In this document: positions 7,499 to 15,085 of the stretch, piece after piece
Layout of the letters: each line of letters begins with the position of its first letter
Position numbering within the stretch: position 1 is the stretch's first letter
Assembly: GCF_027531905.1 (NCBI RefSeq)
Contig: NZ_JAPZSU010000013.1
Location: 31,383 to 95,382 of the forward strand
Reading direction: 5' to 3'
From: Flavobacterium sp.
GTDB taxonomy: Bacteria > Bacteroidota > Bacteroidia > Flavobacteriales > Flavobacteriaceae
Length of the DNA: 64,000 nucleotides
Position numbers and translations under genes: made by a program
Notes under the pieces: generated by a model
What the model saw: the letters and a program-made list of their open reading frames with translations, nothing else
Told to the model about the DNA's origin: nothing
Databases searched by the model: none

Positions 7499-9154
7499 CT
7501 ACTCCGTTATATTGTAGCTGCCTACATAATAGTTGTTATCCACTTCAAGTGTTGATTTTTCTGTTGTACCCAAAGGCAACATTTTCCATTCGTTATTAGG
7601 TTCCAAAATTTGTGCGGTACCATTTAAAAACACTTTTACAGGGAGATTGAAATTGGCCACACTATTCGCCCAACGATACCCTAATTGATTGTTTTTAAAG
7701 AAATACTCTAACGTCGGAATGCGCGTATCACGCAAATATTGGTTAAAAACAGGGGTCAAATCTCTTCCAATTTTTTCACTCAAATAACTTTCAATTTGCT
7801 GTGTCGCCACTGTTTGATGGTAAAAAGTAGCATTCAAACCGCGCAAGATTTCACGCCATTTTTCGTCATTGTTTACCACTTGTCGCAAAGTATGCAGCAT
7901 ATTGGCGCCTTTGTAGTACATATCTCCAGAACCTTCATTGTTTACATTATAAACTCCAATAATCGGTTTGTCATTTTCGATGTTTTTTCGAATTCCACGA
8001 ACGTAAGTGTAGCCCGCTTCTTTACCAAAGTAATACTCCAAAAACAAACTCTCCGAATAATTGGTAAAGCTTTCGTGAATCCACATATCGGCGATGTCTT
8101 TATAAGTAATATTGTTCGCAAACCACTCGTGCCCCGACTCGTGAATGATGATAAAATCAAACTTCATTCCCCAACCCGTGCCACTCAAATCACGTCCTAA
8201 ATAACCGTTCAGAAATTTATTGCCATAGGTTACGCTACTTTGGTGTTCCATCCCCAAATACGGAGCCTGCACCAATTTGTAGCTGTCTTCATAAAATGGA
8301 TAAGGACCAAACCAATGCTCAAAAGCCTTCAACATTTTGGGTACATCTTGAAACTGTTTTTTGGCTTTGTCCAAATCATCACGCAATACATAATACGTAC
8401 AATCCAAGTCGCCTTTTTCTCCTTTGTATTTCTCAGAAAAAGAAACATAATCGCCAATATTAATGTTCACCCCATAATTATTGATTGGATTTTTAACCAC
8501 CCAATGAAAGGTTTTAGTACCGTCTTTTTCCTTTTGTACGCTTTGCAAACGCCCGTTAGAAACATCCGTCAAATTGCCAGGTACATTCACACTGATGCGC
8601 ATTCCCTCTTCGACTTCGTCATACATATGGTCCTTACAAGGCCACCAAACACTAGCACCCAATCCTTGACAAGACGAGGCGATAAATGGATTTCCGTTTT
8701 TATCTTTTTTCCAAGTAATCCCTCCATCCCAAGGCGGATTAACAGCTACTTTTGGCTTTCCACCATAAAATACCACAATTTCTTTTGTCGTTCCAACTTT
8801 TTGAGGAGCCGTTAAAGTGATAAAATAAACATTTCCCTCTCGCTTGTAGGTCAACTGTTTACCGTCTTGAGTGACATTGGTAATGGCCATCGGATTTTGC
8901 AAGTCAATTTGCAACACCGAATTTTCCTGAAGCACCTGATAGCGAATCGTATTCGACCCCGAAATAGTACTATCCGAAGGATTTACTTTGATGGCTAAGT
9001 GATAGTATTTCAAATCCCACCAAGCACGCTCTTTGGTAACGCTACCTCTAAGACTGTCTTGTCGGGTAAAAGTGGTTTCATTTTTATTCAATAATCCTTG
9101 GGCTTTACTGACCGAAATCGAAGTCATCAATAGAAGGATAGCTATTTTTTTCAT
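7499..9154 (-). CDS. Secreted M1-family aminopeptidase
   Basis: 551 residues with a signal peptide (MKKIAILLLMTSISVSKAQG). It is a gluzincin of the M1 family: the zinc motif HESGH is at 338-342 with the third ligand Glu in WIHESF at 361, and the substrate-anchoring GxMEN-like motif appears as GMEHQ at 301-305. The N-terminal half is the saddle-like beta domain (DLKYYHLAIKVNP, WWPCKDHMYDE). It lacks the long C-terminal helical domain of PepN, giving the short form frequent in Bacteroidota. Probably trims peptides in the periplasm or at the cell surface. Single gene, own terminator. Confidence 0.93.
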   Translation of the reverse strand: MKKIAILLLMTSISVSKAQGLLNKNETTFTRQDSLRGSVTKERAWWDLKYYHLAIKVNPSDSTISGSNTIRYQVLQENSVLQIDLQNPMAITNVTQDGKQLTYKREGNVYFITLTAPQKVGTTKEIVVFYGGKPKVAVNPPWDGGITWKKDKNGNPFIASSCQGLGASVWWPCKDHMYDEVEEGMRISVNVPGNLTDVSNGRLQSVQKEKDGTKTFHWVVKNPINNYGVNINIGDYVSFSEKYKGEKGDLDCTYYVLRDDLDKAKKQFQDVPKMLKAFEHWFGPYPFYEDSYKLVQAPYLGMEHQSSVTYGNKFLNGYLGRDLSGTGWGMKFDFIIIHESGHEWFANNITYKDIADMWIHESFTNYSESLFLEYYFGKEAGYTYVRGIRKNIENDKPIIGVYNVNNEGSGDMYYKGANMLHTLRQVVNNDEKWREILRGLNATFYHQTVATQQIESYLSEKIGRDLTPVFNQYLRDTRIPTLEYFFKNNQLGYRWANSVANFNLPVKVFLNGTAQILEPNNEWKMLPLGTTEKSTLEVDNNYYVGSYNITE

Positions 9155-9280
9155 CGGGTTTAGTTTTTTTCAAAACTACATACTTTTTTAGATTTGCAGT
9201 AAAAAAGAAACAAGAATTCCTTACATAAATTTTATTTGGAGCAGAAAAAATAGGCATTTCAGCCAGCATCGTCCCGTGAT

Positions 9281-9337
9281 TCGCTATATCTTTTGTAGTA
9301 ATGGATTTAGACCCCATCACTACAAAAGGATGCCGCT
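9281..9337. repeat. Dispersed hairpin repeat, copy 1 (interrupted)
   Basis: Reads TCGCTATATC, then a stem TTTTGTAGTAATGG / CCATCACTACAAAA (one mismatch), then GGATGCCGCT. The same flanks, GCTATATCTTTT and AAAAGGATGCCGCT, occur on the opposite strand at 54776-54900 around a hairpin of different sequence. Copy 1 is cut by the MITE at 9344-9549; a matching GGGCTATAAGG lies beyond the insertion. Confidence 0.65.
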
Positions 9338-9343
9338 ACTCCC

Positions 9344-9549
9344 CTACCGTCTGGACACAAATATTTTTATGTTAAAATGGCACGCAGATTAGGCAAATTA
9401 TCCCCGGTTTTTGGTTGTATGTTAAAAATATTATTTATAAAACTTAATGTTTTTTCAACACTTTTTTTTAAAAGACAACAAACTTATTGGTTTAAACCCG
9501 TTCAATCTGTGTCATCTGTGGCCTATCAAAAGATGTGTCCAGACGGTAG
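9344..9549. mobile_element. 206-bp MITE with inverted ends and 9-bp target duplication
   Basis: Ends are a perfect 16-bp inverted repeat: CTACCGTCTGGACACA (9344-9359) and TGTGTCCAGACGGTAG (9534-9549). The element is flanked by a perfect direct repeat GCTACTCCC (9335-9343 and 9550-9558), the expected scar of transposition. The interior has no plausible transposase; the only ORF is 63 codons. It must have been moved by a transposase encoded elsewhere. A 9-bp duplication fits several IS families (for example IS1 or IS4-like), so the parent cannot be named. Confidence 0.88.
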
Positions 9550-9621
9550 GCTACTCCCGGGGCTATAAGGAAAGAAGGTTTTGTTTTTGTGAGGATTACA
9601 ATGATTAATACCTTTTATAGC

Positions 9622-9728
9622 AACGGATTAAAATCCGTCGCTACAAAATATTTCGTTCCTATGGAACTTTAACCTCTATTCAAAGAGTCGTAGACTCGAT
9701 ACATTTTGTAAGGCTGGACTTTATCCAG
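9622..9728. repeat. Cluster of four mini-palindromes
   Basis: Four short inverted repeats with tiny loops in a row: ACGGATT/AATCCGT, GTTCC-TAT-GGAAC, CGAGTC/GACTCG (around GTA; plus strand GAGTCGTAGACTC), and CTGGA-CTTTA-TCCAG. The block fills the gap after hisIE. The first word resembles the palindrome inside the methyltransferase gene at 59652-59672. Dispersed-repeat material, no gene. Confidence 0.55.
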
Positions 9729-9745
9729 TGACAACAAACCAATCT

Positions 9746-10342
9746 CTACTTCTGTCTCCCCTTCAACACTTCCACTACATCATTCAATTGAAACCCTTTG
9801 GCTTGCAATAAAATCAAATAATGAAAAAGTAAATCGGCACTTTCACTCAAGAACAAGTCATCGTTATCATCTTTGGCTTCAATAACCACTTCAACTGCTT
9901 CCTCTCCTACTTTTTGAGCAATTTTGTTGATGCCTTTTTCAAATAATGAAGCCACATAACTCTTCTCAGAATCGGCATTTTCGCGACGTGTTTTAATGGT
10001 CGACTCCAATTGTGAGATAAAACCATAGCTTGCGGAATTCGCTTCTTGCCAACAGGTATCAGCACCAGTATGACAAGTAGGCCCAACTGGTTTTGCTTGA
10101 ATCAATAAGGTGTCACCATCGCAATCATTTTTAATGGAAACCAATTCTAAAAAATTACCACTTTCTTCTCCTTTGGTCCACAATCGCTGTTTGGAACGGC
10201 TAAAGAAGGTTACTTTTTGAGTATCTATGGTTTTTTGAAGCGATTCTTCGTTCATATAGCCCAACATCAAAACATTTTTTGTTTCAGCATCCTGAATAAT
10301 CGCTGGAATTAATCCGTGAGCACTTTTAATATCTACATTCAT
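9746..10342 (-). CDS. hisIE: Bifunctional phosphoribosyl-AMP cyclohydrolase / phosphoribosyl-ATP pyrophosphatase
   Basis: Steps 2 and 3 of histidine synthesis. 198 residues, the normal length for the fusion. The HisI part carries the family motifs LMLGYMNEESL, FFSRSKQRLWTKGEESGN, the metal-binding DCDGDTLL and GPTCHTGADTC. The HisE part (from about residue 110) has the MazG-like helix motifs KVGEEAVEVVIEAKD and ESADLLFHYLILL. Last gene of the his operon, about 40 bases after hisF, followed by repeat DNA. No oddity in the sequence. Confidence 0.97.
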   Translation of the reverse strand: MNVDIKSAHGLIPAIIQDAETKNVLMLGYMNEESLQKTIDTQKVTFFSRSKQRLWTKGEESGNFLELVSIKNDCDGDTLLIQAKPVGPTCHTGADTCWQEANSASYGFISQLESTIKTRRENADSEKSYVASLFEKGINKIAQKVGEEAVEVVIEAKDDNDDLFLSESADLLFHYLILLQAKGFQLNDVVEVLKGRQK

Positions 10343-10381
10343 TTTTTTTTAGTATTAAGTATTGAGAATTAAGTAGTAAGA

Positions 10382-11137
10382 CTAAATTCTGACTTCTATA
10401 GTATTATTTTTAAGTTCTTTTTTTAGAGTCTTAATTTCTATTTCTTTGAAATGAAAGACACTAGCTGCCAAAGCCGCATCAGCTTTTCCGTCAATAAAGG
10501 TATCCACAAAATGCTGAATGTTTCCTGCGCCTCCTGAAGCAATAATCGGAATATTAACCAATTGGGATAGTTGAGCTAAAGCTTCGTTGGCAAAACCATT
10601 TTTGGTTCCATCGTGATTCATAGAAGTAAAGAGTATTTCCCCCGCACCGCGTTGTTCTACTTCTTTCGCCCAATCGAACAAGCGGATTTCAGTTGGCACC
10701 TTCCCTCCTACCAAATGCACCATCCATTCGCCTTCTATTTGTTTCGCATCGATGGCTACCACTACACATTGACTACCAAATTTCTGTGCCAAATCATTAA
10801 TCAGTTGCGGATTTTTTACTGCCGAAGAATTGATAGACACTTTATCAGCACCATTTTGCAGCAATACTTCCACATCTTCAACAGACGAAATACCACCACC
10901 AACAGTAAAGGGAATATTGATAGTAGCCGCCACTTTTCGCACCAAGTCAATCAAGGTGCTGCGTCGCTCCTCAGTAGCCGAAATGTCCAAAAACACCAAT
11001 TCATCTGCCCCTTCTTGTGAATAGATTTTGGCCAATTCTACTGGGTCACCCGCATCGCGTAAATCGACAAAATTCACCCCTTTTACGGTTCGTCCGTTTT
11101 TAATATCTAAGCAAGGTATTATTCTTTTTGTAAGCAT
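10382..11137 (-). CDS. hisF: Imidazole glycerol phosphate synthase, cyclase subunit
   Basis: 251 residues, a (beta/alpha)8 barrel that takes ammonia from HisH and converts PRFAR to IGP and AICAR. Catalytic Asp11 is in [18 protein letters not shown] and the second catalytic Asp is in VVVAIDAKQ (about 130). Phosphate-binding glycines are in [11 protein letters not shown] and IASGGAGN. Seventh gene of the operon; partners with hisH two genes upstream. Start ATG at 11137. Confidence 0.97.
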   Translation of the reverse strand: MLTKRIIPCLDIKNGRTVKGVNFVDLRDAGDPVELAKIYSQEGADELVFLDISATEERRSTLIDLVRKVAATINIPFTVGGGISSVEDVEVLLQNGADKVSINSSAVKNPQLINDLAQKFGSQCVVVAIDAKQIEGEWMVHLVGGKVPTEIRLFDWAKEVEQRGAGEILFTSMNHDGTKNGFANEALAQLSQLVNIPIIASGGAGNIQHFVDTFIDGKADAALAASVFHFKEIEIKTLKKELKNNTIEVRI

Positions 11138-11206
11138 AACGTTGTTTATTGTTTGTTGTTTTGGGTTAATGGTTCAATATTTCAACTACAAACCATTAAC
11201 TATCAA

Positions 11207-11971
11207 CTATGAACTTAAAATGAATTTTTCTAATTGTTTCAGCCTGATTCTTCCTTCATAAATCGCTTTTCCTATGATGGTTCCTTCACAACCTAGTTCA
11301 GCTAATTTAGGCAATTCATCGAAGGTGGAAATCCCTCCAGAAGCAATCAATTTTATCTCGCCTCTCGACTTCGCTCGAGGTGACATGCTCGATATGACAT
11401 TACATTGTTTCAATATTTTTTGGTACAAATCAAAACTAGGGCCTTCTAACATTCCATCTTTCGCGATATCGGTGCAAATCACGTACTGAATACCTTTGCA
11501 TTGATAATCTTGAATAAATGGAATCAAGTCTTCATTCGAATCCTCCAGCCAGCCAGAAACAGCCACTTTTTCATTGTTGGCATCTGCTCCCAAAATGATT
11601 TTATCCGAACCGTATTCAGCAATCCATTTCTCAAAAATGGCTCGATTTTTTACGGCTATGCTTCCTCCCGTTATTTGGTTGGCACCACTTTCAAAAGCAA
11701 TTTTCAAATCGGCATCGGATTTCAAACCACCACCAAAATCAATCTTCAATTTCGTTTTAGTCGCTATTTGTTCCAATATTTTATAGTTTACAATTTGGCT
11801 CGATTTGGCTCCATCCAAATCTACTAAATGCAAATACTCAATTCCGTGTGCCTCGAATGATTTAGCGACTTCCAGTGGATTTTCATTATAAATAATTTTA
11901 GTATCGTAGTCACCTTTGGACAAACGCACACATTTTCCTTCGATGATATCTATTGCGGGTATTATTCTCAT
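11207..11971 (-). CDS. hisA: ProFAR isomerase HisA with an in-frame repeat insertion
   Basis: 254 residues, a (beta/alpha)8 barrel isomerising ProFAR to PRFAR. Catalytic Asp8 is in [15 protein letters not shown] and the second Asp is in [16 protein letters not shown] (about 168). Phosphate loops are DFGGGLKSD and LIASGGIS. Between DLYQKILKQ and IKLIASGG lie about 16 extra residues (190-205, [16 protein letters not shown]) where relatives have only a short loop. This stretch is encoded by a palindromic intergenic-type repeat. The reading frame is intact, so the enzyme is probably functional, with the insertion before strand 7. Confidence 0.95.
   Translation of the reverse strand: MRIIPAIDIIEGKCVRLSKGDYDTKIIYNENPLEVAKSFEAHGIEYLHLVDLDGAKSSQIVNYKILEQIATKTKLKIDFGGGLKSDADLKIAFESGANQITGGSIAVKNRAIFEKWIAEYGSDKIILGADANNEKVAVSGWLEDSNEDLIPFIQDYQCKGIQYVICTDIAKDGMLEGPSFDLYQKILKQCNVISSMSPRAKSRGEIKLIASGGISTFDELPKLAELGCEGTIIGKAIYEGRIRLKQLEKFILSS
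11357..11404. repeat. Palindromic repeat inserted in hisA
   Basis: Contains CTCGACTTCGCTCGAGG and the adjacent TGCTCGATATGACAT on the plus strand. The same words occur in noncoding DNA at 61072-61119 and 61233-61259 (TGTCACTTCGAGCGCAGTCGAG and relatives). Here the repeat is a multiple of three and keeps the hisA frame open. Confidence 0.75.
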
Positions 11972-11973
11972 AG

Positions 11974-12001
11974 TAGCCCCCTAGCCCCCAGAAGGGGGAA
12001 T
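11974..12001. repeat. GC-rich palindromic repeat between hisA and hisH, copy 1
   Basis: TAGCCCCCTAGCCCCCAGAAGGGGGAA: five-base C and G runs forming a hairpin. Same unit as the copies at 12654-12684 and 12734-12758. Confidence 0.7.
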
Positions 12002-12052
12002 TCCTATTAGGGGTAAATAGGATTTATTGTTAATTTATGTTTTGAATTATAA

Positions 12053-12709
12053 TCATTCGAGAGTTCCCGCCACGGCAGGTTGAAGGGCTAGAAAGTTGTT
12101 TAAAATTTGCTCGCCAACATCACCGCTCTTTTCAGGATGAAATTGTGTTCCGAAGAAATTGTCTTTCTCTAAAGCCGATGAATATTCTAATTCATAGTTT
12201 GTGGTAGCAATGGCTTCTTTGCAAAGTGGCGCATAAAAACTGTGTACCAAATACATATACGCATTCTCGGCAATCCCTTTGAACAAATCCGATTTTAGAT
12301 TGTAAATAGTATTCCAACCCATTTGTGGCACTTTCACTTTGGAAGAAAATTTCACTACATCCACATCAAAAATCCCCAAACCTTTTGTGTTGCCTTCTTC
12401 AGAGGATTGACACATCAATTGCATCCCCAAACAAATGCCCAAAACGGGTTGTTTTAAGTTTGGAATCAACGAGTCCAGTCCGCTTTCTTTAAGCATTTTC
12501 ATTGCATAACTCGCTTCGCCCACACCGGGAAAAATGACTTTATCTGCTGCTTTAATTTCCTCAGGATTGTTGCTCAAAACTGCTTTGTATCCCAATCGTT
12601 CTATGGCAAACATAATGCTTTGAATGTTTCCTGCGCCGTAATTTATAATAACTATCCCCCCAGCCCCCGAAGGGGGAGTTGAAGTAGATTGTGTTTTATT
12701 TTTTTCCAT
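12053..12709 (-). CDS. hisH: Imidazole glycerol phosphate synthase, glutamine amidotransferase subunit, repeat-extended
   Basis: Supplies ammonia to HisF. Triad: Cys in VLGICLGMQLMC, His and Glu in TQFHPEKSGD. The core starts at IVIINYGAGNIQS, which in relatives lies within a few residues of the start. Here the ATG at 12709 gives about 18 extra residues, the last of which (STPPSGAGG) are encoded by a GC-rich palindromic repeat. A TTG 15 bases upstream is a weaker start. The C-terminal QPAVAGTLE is also outside the usual end and is encoded by a second repeat-like word (CTGCCGTGGCGGGA). The catalytic core is intact. Confidence 0.94.
   Translation of the reverse strand: MEKNKTQSTSTPPSGAGGIVIINYGAGNIQSIMFAIERLGYKAVLSNNPEEIKAADKVIFPGVGEASYAMKMLKESGLDSLIPNLKQPVLGICLGMQLMCQSSEEGNTKGLGIFDVDVVKFSSKVKVPQMGWNTIYNLKSDLFKGIAENAYMYLVHSFYAPLCKEAIATTNYELEYSSALEKDNFFGTQFHPEKSGDVGEQILNNFLALQPAVAGTLE
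12654..12684. repeat. GC-rich palindromic repeat inside the 5' end of hisH, copy 2
   Basis: CCCCCCAGCCCCCGAAGGGGG on the plus strand, hairpin with a GA-type loop. On the minus strand it encodes TPPSGAGG in HisH. Confidence 0.8.
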
Positions 12710-12733
12710 AATTTTTAATTTCAAACTTTGTAA

Positions 12734-12758
12734 TTCCCCCTTCGGGGGTTAGGGGGAT
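12734..12758. repeat. GC-rich palindromic repeat between hisH and hisB, copy 3
   Basis: TTCCCCCTTCGGGGGTTAGGGGG, same unit as the two copies above, fills the hisB-hisH junction. Confidence 0.75.
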
Positions 12759-12759
12759 T

Positions 12760-13896
12760 TTACAACATTCCCTTCGTACTTGGTAAAATCATTTTCTCTG
12801 TATCGCGTTTCACGGCTACTTTTATAGCTTTGGCGAAAGCCTTAAAAATAGCTTCGATTTTGTGGTGTTCATTGGTGCCTTCCGCTTTGATGTTAATGTT
12901 CGCTTTTGCTCCGTCTGAAAAGGATTTAAAGAAGTGATAAAACATCTCGGTTGGCATTTTACCTACCATTTCACGCTTGAATTCAGCTTCCCAAACTAAC
13001 CAATTTCTTCCACCAAAATCAATCGCCACTTGTGAAAGACAATCGTCCATTGGCAAACAAAAACCATAGCGTTCAATCCCTAATTTATTACCTAAAGCTT
13101 TGGCAAAAACTTCTCCCAAAGCAATGGCGGTATCTTCGATAGTGTGATGCTCGTCTACTTCCAAATCGCCTTTGACCGAAATCTCTAAATCCATTTGCCC
13201 GTGACGCGCAATTTGGTCCAGCATATGGTCAAAAAAAGCAATTCCAGTATCGATTTTGCTTTTTCCTGTTCCATCCAAGTTCAGCTGAATGTTGATATCG
13301 GTTTCGTTCGTTTTTCTGGCAATACTAGCTGAACGAGCTTCTAATTTCAAAAACTCATAAATTGCTTTCCAATCGGTAGTTTGCAAGGCAATTACGGCGT
13401 CTAATTCTTCTTTTTTACTAGACAATTCTGCTGCTCCCAACCCTTCTTCTTGCTTCAAGAAAATGGCTTTGGCTCCTAGATTTTTAGCCAATTCCACATC
13501 GGTCAAGCGGTCGCCAAGTACAAAAGAATTCGCCAAATCATACTTAGGATTGTCGATATACTTGGTCAACATTCCCGTTCTAGGCTTGCGCGTTGGCGCA
13601 TTGTCTTCTGGAAACGAACGGTCGACAAAAATATTATCAAACAAAACGCCCTCGTTTTCAAAAGCTCTCAGAATAAAATTTTGAGTAGGCCAAAACGTAT
13701 CTTCAGGAAAACTAGCGGTTCCCAAACCATCCTGATTGGTAACCATCGCTAATTCATAGTCCAATTCCTTGGCGATTTTTGCCATATATTGAAACGCTTT
13801 AGGGTAAAATTCTAATTTACTCAAACTGTCCAACTGATACCCTTCTGGTTCTAAAACTAATGTTCCGTCACGGTCTATAAAAAGTACTTTTTTCAT
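12760..13896 (-). CDS. hisB: Bifunctional histidinol-phosphatase / imidazoleglycerol-phosphate dehydratase
   Basis: 378 residues, the normal size of the fusion. The N-terminal HAD phosphatase has the nucleophile motif [20 protein letters not shown] and the acidic [16 protein letters not shown]; it removes phosphate from histidinol phosphate. The C-terminal dehydratase starts near RKTNETDI and has the metal-binding [25 protein letters not shown] and [16 protein letters not shown]. Fourth gene of the operon. Normal sequence, but both sides carry repeats. Confidence 0.97.
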   Translation of the reverse strand: MKKVLFIDRDGTLVLEPEGYQLDSLSKLEFYPKAFQYMAKIAKELDYELAMVTNQDGLGTASFPEDTFWPTQNFILRAFENEGVLFDNIFVDRSFPEDNAPTRKPRTGMLTKYIDNPKYDLANSFVLGDRLTDVELAKNLGAKAIFLKQEEGLGAAELSSKKEELDAVIALQTTDWKAIYEFLKLEARSASIARKTNETDINIQLNLDGTGKSKIDTGIAFFDHMLDQIARHGQMDLEISVKGDLEVDEHHTIEDTAIALGEVFAKALGNKLGIERYGFCLPMDDCLSQVAIDFGGRNWLVWEAEFKREMVGKMPTEMFYHFFKSFSDGAKANINIKAEGTNEHHKIEAIFKAFAKAIKVAVKRDTEKMILPSTKGML

Positions 13897-13915
13897 CTTG
13901 TTTTATTTTATTTAG

Positions 13916-13948
13916 AACTCTGTCAGGGTTTAAAACCCTGACAGAGTT
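13916..13948. repeat. Perfect palindrome at the hisC/hisB junction
   Basis: Arms AACTCTGTCAGGGTTT (13916-13931) and AAACCCTGACAGAGTT (13933-13948) with a one-base centre, so a near-perfect hairpin in the operon mRNA. The hisC stop codon lies inside it and its last residues LTLSGF are encoded by it. No U-run, so it is more likely a repeat or processing site than a terminator. Confidence 0.8.
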
Positions 13949-14982
13949 AGTGCTTCTATCAATTTCTTATTTTCTATTGCTGTACCAATCGTCAATCGCA
14001 AACAATTGTCGCAAAGGGGTTGCGTAGTTCGGTTCCGAATCACGATGCCTTTGGCGATTAACTGATTGTATCTTTTGTTCGCATCGTCTACTTTAATCAA
14101 GACAAAATTCGCTTCTGTTGGGTAGACAACTTCAACAAAATTAACTTTAAGTAATGCTTTAAGTAAAAGTTCTCTTTGCGCAATAATAGAATCAATTTCT
14201 AAATCAATTTTAGCAGGTTGTTGCAAACGTTCAATTGCTCTTTGCTGCGTTAATTCATTAACATTATAAGGAGGTTTAATTTTATTCAACACCCCAATAA
14301 TAGCTTCTGAGGCATAGCAAATTCCCAATCGGATACCTGCCAATCCGTAAGCTTTGGACAAGGTTTGTGTAATGACCAAGTTAGGATATGCGTCCAATTC
14401 GTTCACCCAACTGGCTTTTGTAGAAAAGTCAATATAGGCTTCATCAATAACCACTAATCCGTTGAAATTATTCAACAAATACACTACGCTTTCATCCGAA
14501 AACGAGTTGCCTGTTGGGTTATTCGGTGAACACAGAAAAATGATTTTGGTATTGGCATCCACCGCTTCCAAAATGGCTTCTACATTCGGCTGGAATTCAT
14601 TGGTCAACAACACTTCTTTGTTGGTTACATCATTCAAATTCGCCAAAACACTGTACATTCCGTAGGTTGGTGGCAATGTGATAATGTTATCGATTTTTGG
14701 CTCACAAAATCCTCTAAACAATAAATCCAGCACCTCGTCGCTACCGTTTCCAAGTAGGATTTGTTTCTTTTGCAATCCTTTATTTTGCCCTAAAATCGAT
14801 TTTACCGATTGTTGCTGTGGGTCTGGATAGCGATTTACTCCATTTTCAAACGGATTTTCATTCGCATCCAAGAAAATCATTTGAGCAGTGTCAAAATCTT
14901 CAAATTCATCACGTGCCGAAGAATAAGGTTTCATTTCCTTGACGTTTTCTCTAGTTATGGTGTTTATATCAAAAGTATTCAT
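13930..14982 (-). CDS. hisC: Histidinol-phosphate aminotransferase
   Basis: PLP enzyme, fold type I, amination of imidazole-acetol phosphate. The ATG at 14982 (MNTFDINTITREN) is chosen; the longer start 30 bases upstream lies in repeat DNA. Motifs: substrate/PLP-binding NENPFENGVNRYPDP, GNGSDEVLDLL, SPNNPTGN, VIDEAYIDF, the Schiff-base lysine in TQTLSKAYGLAGIRLG, and the Arg-containing NCLRLTIGT near the end. The final residues come from the palindrome shared with the hisB spacer. Third gene of the operon. Confidence 0.96.
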   Translation of the reverse strand: MNTFDINTITRENVKEMKPYSSARDEFEDFDTAQMIFLDANENPFENGVNRYPDPQQQSVKSILGQNKGLQKKQILLGNGSDEVLDLLFRGFCEPKIDNIITLPPTYGMYSVLANLNDVTNKEVLLTNEFQPNVEAILEAVDANTKIIFLCSPNNPTGNSFSDESVVYLLNNFNGLVVIDEAYIDFSTKASWVNELDAYPNLVITQTLSKAYGLAGIRLGICYASEAIIGVLNKIKPPYNVNELTQQRAIERLQQPAKIDLEIDSIIAQRELLLKALLKVNFVEVVYPTEANFVLIKVDDANKRYNQLIAKGIVIRNRTTQPLCDNCLRLTIGTAIENKKLIEALTLSGF

Positions 14983-15001
14983 AATAAGTTTTTTATTTCT
15001 G

Positions 15002-15085
15002 CAAGGTTTCAAAAACCTTGTAGGTTTTAGTTAACAAATAGCAATCTAAAATATAGACCTACGAGGTTTTAGAAACTTCGCAAGA
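15002..15085. repeat. Two related palindromes at the hisD/hisC junction
   Basis: CAAGGTTT-CAAA-AACCTTG at 15002-15020 and the diverged, reversed relative CGAGGTTTTAGAAACTTCG at 15062-15080. Between them is AT-rich DNA. The second overlaps the hisD stop and encodes its last residues CEVSKTS. Confidence 0.65.

Noticed and set aside
9377..9568. 63-codon ORF within the MITE
   Set aside because: It spans the element's end and flank, has no recognisable domain and is read from repeat DNA.
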